From assembly GCA_016806645.1 (NCBI GenBank), contig JACSYO010000424.1, forward strand, positions 2,130,001-2,194,000: DNA of 64,000 nucleotides. Reading direction: 5' to 3'. Position numbers and translations under genes: made by a program. Below are positions 23,180-32,195 of the stretch, one piece after another. A model generated the notes under the pieces. The model saw only the letters and a list, made by a program, of their open reading frames with translations, was not told the origin of the DNA and did no database searches. Within the stretch, counting starts at the first letter, position 1; each line of letters opens with the position of its first letter. The stretch is from Ophiodon elongatus. Its lineage: Eukaryota > Chordata > Actinopteri > Perciformes > Hexagrammidae.

Positions 23180-25025
23180 CAGCATCACCAGGTCCAGCAG
23201 CAGCAGGTCCAGCAGGTCCAACAAGTCCAGCAGGTGACCCAGCCGGCACAGGCCCAGCAAGTCATTCTGCCCCCTCAGCAGCAGCAAGGTTGGTCGGCAC
23301 GGTCACTGCCACACTGCACTGGTAAACAACCACTACATGCCTCAGCAGAACGACTAACATCTGTGAATGCCATTTCTACACACAAACGAATGTCATATTC
23401 TTCCTTCCTACTGAAATGAAGTGGTTTTGGAGATAGGTCCTCTATTAAAAGGCTGATAGAAGTTGACATACAACTATTTTAATTATTATACTACAGAGTA
23501 TTTTAACCTTTTTAAAACTACAATTTTAACTGAAATAAAAGTGACTTTTTGTGTTATTTGCTCAAACTGTCACTCTATCCTGACAGTAGTACATGAGCCG
23601 GATCATCTGTGAAACACTCGGGTTCCTCTGCCTCCCTTCAGTGCTCTTCATGACATTTGTAAGAATCCACTGCACCAAAGAAAAACCACCAGTCCGAGCC
23701 GAGGACTCTCTGACACAGCTGTCAATCACTGTCAACGGTCCAACCAGGCAGCACTGATCAAATATTAATCACGATTCTGTTACTGCATTGTATATTTCAT
23801 CCCCTCAAATGTCTTCAGAAACATATTTGAGTGTTTAGCTGTAAAATGAGTAAGATTGTGACCCACATTCTCATTTTACAGCTAAACAGAACACTTAAAT
23901 ATGTATCTGAAATGATTTGAGGCCAGAAACAGGCGATGCAGTAACACGATCTCGAGTTGTATTTGGTCAGCGCTGCCTAGTGTGACCGTTGGGTTGGAAG
24001 TCACAAGCGGTGATTGGCAGCTTTGTCAGAGAGTCCTCGACTCTGGCTGTTTTTCCTTCGCTGTGGTGGAATCTTACAAATGTCATGAGGCGCACTAAGA
24101 GGAGGCAGAGGAACCAGAGGAACCAGATTTGTTTCACAGATTACCTTCCTCGTGTACTGCACCATACATAATGACAGTATGAGCAAATATGCCTGTTATT
24201 TATATGAAAGTTGGTAGCTGTGGCTTTAAGAGTCAGTACTAGATTCAAGGACTTGACTAAATCAGTGTTCACAGACATTCTTTTCTTTGCTTAATAGTTT
24301 TTTTAGCAGGACATTATAATCCGTTTTGCTGCATATTATGGTATGGCTTAATCATGTCTCTCTGCACAGCTCCCCAGCAGCAAGTTATTGTTCAAGATTC
24401 TAAGATTCTACAGCACATGAGTGCAACAGGGATGGTAAGTAGATCACGCCCAGATAAAATGAACATACCATTATAGTATTATGGGGGGGGGGGGGGGGGG
24501 TAGAAGGCCAGGGAGAGGAAGGACCTTCAGAGGGGTGTCCTGTAGTCTGGATTACAGTGGAGATAACGCTGGGATAAGCATCCTCTCACGCACACCGACA
24601 AACCCACTTTGTCTTCGTCGGTTTCAAATTGGCACAACAGAGTGTCTACACTTCCCTTCCTCTTGTGCTTCCTACTCTCAACAACACTTGGGTTCAGCAA
24701 GCCATCTGTTGGTGTCGAGGCCTGCGTCTGTGCTGCATTAGTAAACTCTGTTGTTTTTGTCTTAATCCTCAGACGCTTTGTTTTAAGCTTCACTTGCAAA
24801 TTTCTAACCTTTCGCCATCAAACTTGGCAGGTAAAATGAACAAAAGCAAATATGAAACGGCTGCTTTAATCACAGCAGCCAAGGGAATACCAATACTAGC
24901 ACTTTAATTGTGAAGTTGTTGTATTTCATGAATATTAAAATCTCTCCAGAGAAATGTAATCATACCTGTTTGTGTACCTGGTGTGTACTTTAAAAGCCCC
25001 CAGTAGAACATTTACACCGGGACAA

Positions 25026-25095
<70 letters not shown>

Positions 25096-28000
25096 CTGCC
25101 TGCCTGCCTTGTTTCAGTCGCTCATGTGTGTTCTCCTGTTTCTCCTCTAGAGTGCAGCAGCTACAGCAGCAACCCTGGCGTTGCCCACGGGGGTCACCCC
25201 ATACCAACAGCTCATCACCAGCCAAGGTGAAGCACTCACAGCTTTATCTGGGCCTCAAAGTGGGAAGAAATACTTCACCCCAAAAATACACATATTTCCC
25301 TTTTTTACCTGTAGTGGAATTTATCGATCTAGATTGTCTTGGTGTGAGTTGCTTAGTGTTGGAGGCATCGTCAGCTTGTGGCGCTCAAAGTGCCCCAAAA
25401 AAAAAGCATTTGAAAAATGTAAAAGCCATGTCTCTCTAGAACTCATGACCTGGTTACTGAAGATAATCCACAGACCTTGTGAACAGTTTCGTGTAGGAAC
25501 TATTCTCGTTCTACCCAACTGCAGCACCGCGCAGAGGGAGGCGCTCGTGGGCGGGTCTTGTGCTCATGGCGCCGTGAGACGTAAACGGGAATGGGGCCCT
25601 CCTTAGCTGAGCTGTAACGGTAGTTATCTCAGTGGTGCTAGGTCAGCTAGCGGTATTGGTTCACTATAAGTACACAAGTAGATGCACGCTTCCATTTGCG
25701 CGGTGATACGGTTAACAGGTGTGGTTTGGTAGAAAGAAAATAGTTCCTACATGAAACTGCTCACAACAGTGTCTGTGGATTATACCTCAGTAACCAGGTC
25801 ATCATTTCTAGAGAGAGACATTGCTGTTGAATCTTTACAAATATATTTTGTTGGCTCCTTGAGCGCCACAAGCCGAGTACCATAAAGTCCTATTATATTG
25901 TGGAGAAGACTGACATCTCCAACACTAGGCCACTCACACCAAAGCTATCTAGATTCTAGACCTAAAGCCCTACTGGTAAGAGGGGAAATACATATTTGTG
26001 ATATTGGGGTGAGCTGTCCCTTTTTTATACGTTCACTGGTCCAGCACTCACATCTCCTCTGTTTCACGGCCTCAGGTCAGATCCTGCAGGTGGTCCGTGC
26101 TCCCAACGGGGCTCAGTACATCATCCAGCCCCAGCAGCAGATCCTCCTGCAGCAGCAGATGCAGCCTGGCGGCGTGCAGGCCCCGGTCATACAGCAGGTA
26201 TGCCCCATTAGACAGGTAGGAACACATCACTTCGGTAAACAGAGTCCAGACTGTTGAAAATTAAGATGCATCACTACGTGATGAGCCAGAATCCAGTTTC
26301 CCTGCTTTTCAACAAAACCTACAATTGCAATAAGTCAATTGAGTTTTAAATGAATAGCTTTTGGCATTTTAACATGTAATTCCTTCACAGTTCTCCAAAG
26401 ACAATACACTAATATTCATGCTAGAGCTTTTGCAAAAAAGTGAGTTCTTCCCGTTCCCTGTGTCCAGGTCCTGGCTCCTCTGCAGGGAGGCCTGCCCCAG
26501 CAGACGGGCGTTATCATCCAGCCGCAGCAGATTGTCTTAGCTTCAGGAAACAAAGTCCAAGGCAATGCACAGGTCAGCACTTCTTCAATTCCTCCAATAC
26601 CGGTTGAGTTTCTCTTTTCTGGAAGTTTGCTTCACTATTAAGAGTTTTATCTAAAACATTCTTATGTGGTTCTGCCCTATCTCCTACCTTTTTATGTTTT
26701 TAATGGGCATCTGTGTCTATTTTGGACCGACGTGTTTGGTGTGTTAATGTTATCCCACTCACAAAGCCAGACAGGAAGCTTGATTTTGAATATTTTGTTG
26801 TTTTCTACATTAAAGTGACGGTCTCTGTTTGCCGTTAGGTGATGCAGGCAGCCGCTCTGGCGCAGCAGCCGAATCAGGCAGCAACAGCGCAGGTCCAGCA
26901 GGTCCAGCAGCTCCAGCAGGTCCAGCAGGTCCAACAGGTCCAGCAGGTCCAGCAGGTCCAGGGCACAGCTGCACCACAGGCCCCCACGCAGCCGCAGGCC
27001 CAGCAGCAGGCCCAGGCCCAGCCGCAGCAGCCTCCCATGATACTGCAGGCTGACGGCGCCGGAGACACCTCCTCAGAGGAGGACGAGGATGAGGAGGAGG
27101 AGTATGATGAAGACGAGGAGGAGGAGAAGGACAAGGATGGGGGAGAGGACGGGCAGGTGGAAGAGGTGGGCAGCGGAGGAAACCAAACGTTGTAGTGAAA
27201 CAGACACAGAACCAAGGCTGTTTGGAGGCACTGTTCTGGGGTGTTGGGTGGGTCATAAGCTCCGTAGCTGTTCGTGGATCAGTGTTTTACAAAGTATAGC
27301 ATTAACTGTCAAAAAGCAATATGATCTGATGAGGGGAAAGTTATGTACTGTGTTATATTTTCTTTTCCCGATTATGATAAATGTCCTACCTTCCTGTACC
27401 GTCATCGTGTAGCTCACCAACGTCAGCCACTTTGTGTTTTTATCACAACTAGATTTAATATTGTTAGTTTTGTTTCCTCACCAGGAGCCCCTAAACAGTG
27501 GTGATGATGTCAGTGATGAGGAGGACCAGGAGCTGTTTGATACAGAGAATGTAGTGGTGTGCCAGTATGACAAGGTGAGCAATGAACCCTCTGGGAGAGA
27601 ACATGGCCCAACTAGGGCTGCAACAAACGATTATTTTAATAATCGATTAATGTTTTTTTCGACTAATCGATGAATCGGATAAAAAAAAAAAAAGCATTCA
27701 TTTCCAACCCTTTATTCAAAAACAGAACTGACGGTGCAAAAAATCTTCATAAAGTGCACCAACCGGTTGCTCCTTGAACATCCCTGAGCTGTTAAAGTAA
27801 TAATTAAAAAAAAAAAAAAAAAAAAATGGATTAACACAAAAAAACATGCACATGTATGCTTTACATCTGCCAAATATGTAGGCTTTTTTTTTTTTTTTTT
27901 AAATAAAGTGCACAAAAAGATGTATATTTTTGTTTAAAGGGACCTGAGCTGTCAGAACAATAAATAATTTATGAAAAATAAAGAAAAATACAAATCAGAA

Positions 28001-28443
28001 AACTTAACAGGATTTGTTTGAACGTCAGAACTTGTTCTCTCCACTACATCACACACGATTTATTTAGTGTGAAATGCTCCCACACCTGGGATGCCTACCT
28101 CCACTCTGCTCTTCTTTTTTTTGTTGCTCTGCGCTCAACTTTTTTTTTTTTTATATACTCAAACATCTCCATGACTTATTGAGTGGCGTAATAGTCACGC
28201 GACACAACGAATCGATAATGAAATTCGTTGCCAACTCTTTTATCGAATTTTATCGATTCGTTGTTGCAGCCCCAGGCCCAACTAAACCAAATCCACCTGC
28301 ATGTATGAATATTCACATGTCATGTCTAATTATCTCATACCTGTTGATTTACACTAGCCCACATCATTTTTGCACACATAAATTATTTGTTTACTTTCAG
28401 TTCATTAACTGTCTATTCCTGGTCAGGTCACCAATCTATTGCA

Positions 28444-28502
<59 letters not shown>

Positions 28503-29591
28503 ATGTTGATACTTGTGTTTACACCTACAAGCAATAGGGAGTCACCAATTTGTTTGTTTTTTCAGTAATAAAAAAATATCCTTTTCAGCCACTATAATAA
28601 AACATTGTAATTTCAGCTGAATAAAACAAATACTATCAGCCATTAATTCAACTTTGAAGCTATAAAATTGTTGCCTACATCACACAGTCACATTGTAAAT
28701 GTGATCAATGCCTCATGGCAGTTGCCATCTTCTTTTTTGAAAGAAATTGCGAGCATTCGGTAAAAATCGAGAGACAATTTGCAATCCTTTAGTTTTGGAT
28801 GTTGGCGCTGCTTTTGGTAGATGCCCCTTTTTACCTGGAGTGTAATGTTTGATCACCAGTATCATACAAGTGTCATACAGATATGTTAAATACTAATAAG
28901 AGGTGTGGAGCTTTCTCGATGCATCACGATGCAGATGTCAGCGGTTCTGCATTGATGCAGTGACGGAACATAATCAGGAGTTCAGCTCAGTGAGAATATA
29001 TATATATACACATACATACATACATACATACATACATACATACATACATACATACATACACTGCGTTTTACTGTCACGCCTGTTTCTCTCCTCTCCGTCG
29101 GGGTTCACAGAGGGTTGAGGCAGAGCTACACACACACACACACACACACACACTCTTGTGCGTCCAAAGCTTAGAGAAGGCACTCAGCAGTCCGCTAGCT
29201 TGCTGCTCTTGCTACCAATATTAGATGCTGTTTCAACAACGTTGGGCTAAAAACCGTGCATGCAGGCTGAAATCCACCGGTGGTGTTCTCTCACGAGATG
29301 ACAAGCAGTCAGATGCCTCACACCTCATTCAGTGCTTATGAAGAACTATTGGTCAACGCTGATTAATATGTGTGCGGTTGAGTCCTCGATGTGCGTGAGC
29401 TAAAGACATTAGAGACGTGTCTACTGTAAGATGAACCGGTGTCCATCTGTCACAACAATGATTTCCTTCTCTTTCCTCCCCAGATTCACAGAAGTAAGAA
29501 CAAATGGAAATTCCACCTGAAGGACGGGATCATGAATCTGAATGGGAGAGATTATGTCTTCTCCAAAGCCATTGGGGATGCTGAATGGTGA
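20985..29591 (+). CDS. gtf2a1: gtf2a1, transcription initiation factor IIA subunit 1 (TFIIA alpha/beta precursor), complete
   Basis: TFIIA stabilises TBP on the TATA box. In vertebrates this precursor is cut by Taspase 1 into alpha and beta chains that pair with TFIIA-gamma (GTF2A2). Ten coding exons join in phase: 20985-21014, 22784-22885, 23054-23288, 24370-24434, 25151-25226, 26076-26197, 26468-26572, 26839-27165, 27485-27574 and 29484-29591. They total 1260 nt, giving 419 residues (human 376). The N-terminal four-helix-bundle part contains PKLYKSVIEDVINEVRELF and LWENKLLQSKAVEGF. The middle is Gln-rich, including polyQ in exon 3 and a VQQ repeat in exon 8. An acidic block follows, then the C-terminal beta-barrel part ending in KNKWKFHLKDG and SKAIGDAEW. 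The ATG has A at -3 and G at +4. The extra length against human lies in the Gln/Val-rich linker. It is GTF2A1 rather than GTF2A1L, judged by close similarity at both ends and by the tshr/cep128 linkage. Confidence 0.96.
21620..22260. promoter_or_regulatory. CpG-rich block in gtf2a1 intron 1, possible second promoter
   Basis: This stretch is clearly richer in CG dinucleotides than the surrounding intron. It contains a TATAAA at 21996-22001 about 30-40 bp upstream of a GC-rich segment (22020-22100). It may be the shore of the main CpG island or an alternative first exon. No splice donor or reading frame supports the latter strongly. Confidence 0.35.
22575..22722. repeat. compound (TA)n(TG)n microsatellite
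   Basis: Alternating blocks of TA and TG repeats in gtf2a1 intron 1, ending about 60 bp before exon 2. Confidence 0.95.
22784..22885 (+). CDS. gtf2a1: gtf2a1 coding exon 2
   Basis: Acceptor cctcacag, 34 codons (PKLYKSVIEDVINEV, LFLDEGVDEQVLLELKT), donor acg|gtaatg. This is the conserved helical N-terminus that binds the gamma chain. Confidence 0.96.
23054..23288 (+). CDS. gtf2a1: gtf2a1 coding exon 3 (polyglutamine exon)
   Basis: Acceptor gatgctccag. It starts LWENKLLQSKAVEGFH and then runs into a Gln tract broken by Ala, His and Val. It ends cag cag caa g|gttggt in phase 1. The CAG run at about 23142-23177 is likely to vary in length between individuals. Confidence 0.94.
23585..24165. mobile_element. 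long foldback (hairpin) element in gtf2a1 intron 3
   Basis: The two halves are imperfect inverted copies: tttgagtgtttagctgtaaa versus tttacagctaaacagaacac at the centre (about 23873), and ggttcctctgcctcc versus ggaggcagaggaacc further out. Each arm is about 270 bp. It fits a non-autonomous DNA transposon of the foldback/MITE kind. Confidence 0.8.
24370..24434 (+). CDS. gtf2a1: gtf2a1 coding exon 4
   Basis: Acceptor ctgcacag. The split GCT codon is followed by PQQQVIVQDSKILQHMSATGM, and the donor is atg|gtaagt. It matches the mammalian APQVIVPDSKLIQHM stretch. An 18-G run begins 48 bp after the exon. Confidence 0.94.
24483..24500. repeat. 18-G homopolymer
   Basis: Run of 18 G in gtf2a1 intron 4, 48 bp after exon 4. 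A G-quadruplex is possible. Confidence 0.9.
25028..25092. repeat. (GT)n microsatellite before gtf2a1 exon 5
   Basis: About 32 GT units, 58 bp upstream of the exon 5 splice acceptor. Confidence 0.96.
25151..25226 (+). CDS. gtf2a1: gtf2a1 coding exon 5
   Basis: Acceptor ctcctctag, 25 codons plus one base (SAAATAATLALPTGVTPYQQ), donor caag|gtgaag. The SAAATAATLALP segment looks identical to mammals from memory. A (GT)n tract lies 58 bp upstream of the splice acceptor. Confidence 0.95.
25265..26021. mobile_element. long foldback MITE in gtf2a1 intron 5
   Basis: The ends are inverted copies (ttcaccccaaaaatacacat versus atattggggtgagctgtccc). Inner arms are too: catgacctggttactgaag and aatccacagac at left recur reversed as tgtctgtggattat and agtaaccaggtcat at right. 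Arms of about 250-290 bp flank a CpG-rich core (25525-25735). It ends 55 bp before exon 6. Confidence 0.82.
26076..26197 (+). CDS. gtf2a1: gtf2a1 coding exon 6
   Basis: Acceptor gcctcag, reading GQILQVVRAPNGAQYIIQPQ and QMQPGGVQAPVIQQ, donor cag|gtatgc in phase 0. The exon starts about 55 bp after the end of a long hairpin element in intron 5. Confidence 0.95.
26468..26572 (+). CDS. gtf2a1: gtf2a1 coding exon 7
   Basis: Acceptor tgtccag, 35 codons (VLAPLQGGLPQQTGVIIQPQ, then QIVLASGNKVQGNAQ), donor cag|gtcagc. Confidence 0.93.
26839..27165 (+). CDS. gtf2a1: gtf2a1 coding exon 8 (VQQ repeat, Taspase 1 site, acidic block)
   Basis: Acceptor gccgttag, 109 codons, donor gaag.ag|gtgggc. Residues of about 264-286 are a VQQ tandem coded by GTCCAGCAG units. 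The next landmark is the processing site QADG|AGD at residues 315-321 (human QVDGTGD), followed by DTSSEEDEDEEEE and a mixed acidic/Lys block. The site carries Ala where Val is expected. Confidence 0.94.
27485..27574 (+). CDS. gtf2a1: gtf2a1 coding exon 9
   Basis: Acceptor cctcaccag, 30 codons (EPLNSGDDVSDEEDQELFDT, then ENVVVCQYDK), donor aag|gtgagc. This is the start of the beta-chain barrel domain that contacts TBP and DNA. Confidence 0.95.
27613..28274. mobile_element. hAT-type non-autonomous element in gtf2a1 intron 9
   Basis: The ends tagggctgcaacaaacga and, reversed, tggggctgcaacaacgaa form terminal inverted repeats. A perfect 8-bp target duplication GGCCCAAC lies at 27605-27612 and 28275-28282, as expected for hAT. 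The interior is AT-rich with long A and T runs and no transposase frame. Confidence 0.92.
28446..28500. repeat. (CA)n microsatellite
   Basis: Perfect CA repeat in gtf2a1 intron 9. Confidence 0.95.
28900..29335. mobile_element. possible short TIR element in gtf2a1 intron 9
   Basis: GAGGTGTG near 28900 is mirrored by CACACCTC near 29323. The interior holds gatgcatcacgatgcag-type sequence, a (CATA)n tract at 28996-29060 and a short CA run. Weak support. Confidence 0.35.
28996..29060. repeat. (CATA)n microsatellite
   Basis: About 14 CATA units after a short TA run. Confidence 0.94.
29484..29591 (+). CDS. gtf2a1: gtf2a1 coding exon 10 with stop
   Basis: Acceptor cctccccag, 36 codons including the stop: IHRSKNKWKFHLKDGIMNLN, GRDYVFSKAIGDAEW, TGA at 29589-29591. 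This is the near-invariant TFIIA C-terminus. Confidence 0.97.
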   Translation: MHRSKNKWKFHLKDGIMNLNGRDYVFSKAIGDAEW

Positions 29592-30845
29592 AGTAGAAGA
29601 AGAAAACAAACAAACAAACAGAGAAAGCAACAGGAGCAGGAACTCTGTAACTCCCTCTATCCAGTTAACAGACACTTCAACATCCTTCCATAGCTTGTGA
29701 CTGGATTTGTTTCAGGAAACAACTTCTGAGTCTTTGAGAACTCTGACTAACCCAGCGGACTGTGTGGTACCGTAAAACCCGGGTGTTGTCAAAAACACAC
29801 GACTGGCCTTTTGGGATGAGAAACCTACAGGGGAAGTGAAAGCCTGCGAACAGAGTCCTCTTGATCTTTCTTTGCTTCTTCCAGGCTTCTCTACGTTTTT
29901 TTTCCTGAGAGAATTCACACACAATGGAAAGTAAGCATTTCACATCATACAGGTGTAGTGGACCAGGGTGACCCGACCTGCCCCGCCACAGGAGGGTCAG
30001 AGGTCATTCATTGTAACCCCGTAGATGAGAAACACCTTCATGATGCACTGTAGTCGGTTGACTGGATTGACTCGTGTCTACATTTAAGTCCAAACTTAGT
30101 GCCACCAGTCAAGATTGCTGCTTTTAGAGCGGCCAGAATTAACTTTTGGCTTCTAATTTTTGCTCTTGGATCGTAATTCTGTCTCAATTCATGTTTATGA
30201 AAATGGTGCTCCAGAGGGTTTTATTTAGTTAACAGCCTGTTATTGTTTTAAACTTTTTAAAAAAAAAAATGTGTTTCATGAAGGGTTAAGAAAAAGAAGG
30301 TACAATTACATTAATTCTAGAATAAATAATAGTTGTGTAAAGGCATTATTTTAATCTGAGTGCTCAATCCAAAAATACTGTTATTTCTCTCATCTGCTTC
30401 TCTGGAGCTTCATTCCATCTTCATTCTTAACAAAAAAAAGGAAGAGCAGATCCAACACTGAATTCATTTAAGAAATGTACAAAATGTCTGAAGGTCCGTT
30501 CTGTCGTTGTATCTTCTTTGCTCTTATTTTAGTTCCCTGCAGCCGTCTGAAAATTTGCACTGTCAGTTTATCAATGTGTTGTGGAATCAGTCAAGTTAAT
30601 CAATAGCCACAGCGTGCTCTCTTCTATTTGTGTGTGTGAGAGAAAGTGTGATACAGTGACTGATTGTACAGGCATGTGAGTGTGTTGAGTGGATGTTGAC
30701 TGTGTGTGTGTTGTCACCGCTTTACTCTGGAAATGTATTTTTTATTTTATTTTTGCACACCCATAATCTCAAAATGTCTCGGTTAAAACAGTAAAATAGT
30801 TTTAAATTTTCTTTTTCTTTTTGTTTTGGTGGGGACATGGCGATG

Positions 30846-30876
<31 letters not shown>

Positions 30877-31175
30877 TATTTATTTCTGAAAATTCATAAA
30901 ATGTTTTATTTTTTTTTTTAAAGGTTGGAAAGCCGCACCAAACTGTGCTCTTATAATCTAATAAGTGTTCCTTTTTTTTTCTCTGTTGGTTGGACAAAGC
31001 TACATAACGCTGTGTTCCAAATAATTTCGTCCACCGTATGTTCTCCTGAGCTTTCATTTTATTCATGACTTTTAAATGAGAATATTTTCTATTGAAGCGA
31101 GTTTAACTCTGGGGGGGCCTGTGTGTTTCTCTGCAGTTTGTTTTTAGTGCCCCTGTTGCAGCAATTTGAAATAAA
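29592..31175 (+). other. gtf2a1: gtf2a1 3' UTR with poly(A) signal at 31170-31175
   Basis: There are about 1.6 kb between the stop and AATAAA at 31170-31175, which is followed by a GT/T-rich downstream element (gtatgtgttttttgac). The UTR is AT-rich with several long T tracts (for example 30849-30875). Earlier weak signals cannot be excluded. Confidence 0.65.
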
Positions 31176-31800
31176 GTATGTGTTTTTTGACTATTGTGTC
31201 CATTTGGTTGATGGTTGGCTGTATAGTGTGTTTTGAAAGAAACTATTAATACCAAGGAAGGACTGATGAGGTTACCAATGCAGAACCAAGAAGTGAAAAA
31301 TAAAAGATTTTAAAAGTTTTCTCACATTTCCCCGTACATAATCTAATGGGAATACAATCATGTGTTTATTTTAAAAATGTTTCCACCCAGACTGAGTAAT
31401 TGTTTGCATCTATTTTGATTGATGTACACTGAAATCAAAGTGGCTGGGAAAAACGAGCACATTTAAATGGATACTTAATGCCCCATCATCATTCTCAAAT
31501 AATATTGATATGCCAACAGAGGTTTCCAACATATTTCAGGTAGAACACTAAAGACAAAGGACAGCATTCAGTAGCTCTCCATGGTTATTAGTAAAAAAAT
31601 AAAATAATTATTGCTTAGTTATTTTATGTTCTCCCTATTGTTGGATGTTGCGTGTGCCTTTTAAACTTTTTTCATTTTTTCGATGACAAATGAGCTTATG
31701 AAAAGGATGTCTATTAAAAATGTATTCTCTGCTTTCAAAATGTCCTGTTGTGTGTTCTAACTGCTGATAAGGGAGATGTATTGTTCTTATACATTCAATC

Positions 31801-31971
31801 TGTAACAATTCATCCATGACCGTTGGCTAATATTGTAACAATTCATCCATTACCGCTAGCTAATATTGTAACAATTCATCCATTACCGCTAGCTAATATT
31901 GTAACAATTCATCCATTACCGCTAGCTAATATTGTAACAATTTATCCATTACCGTTAGCTAATGTTGTAAC
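31801..31971. repeat. 33-bp minisatellite
   Basis: About five copies of a unit starting TAATATTGTAACAATTCATC; inner copies are identical and the outer ones differ by a few bases. Confidence 0.95.
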
Positions 31972-32137
31972 AAAAACTTTGCTTTTATTTAACTATTTAA
32001 ACTGTGTATCAATTATTTGTAGTTAACTATTTAAACCATTTATATATTACCTTACCTAACTGTTCACTTTTCTGATCACTTGCCAACTACATACTCAAAT
32101 GCAACTTGTCATGTTCAAGTCTTAGAGCTGACCCAAA

Positions 32138-32142
<5 letters not shown>

Positions 32143-32193
<51 letters not shown>
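32143..32193. repeat. (TA)n microsatellite
   Basis: Perfect TA repeat. Confidence 0.95.

Positions 32194-32195
<2 letters not shown>

Noticed and set aside
26829..27053. Collagen-like GPAGPAG reading frame
   Set aside because: Out-of-frame reading of the gtf2a1 VQQ repeat; the splice-supported frame is the TFIIA one.
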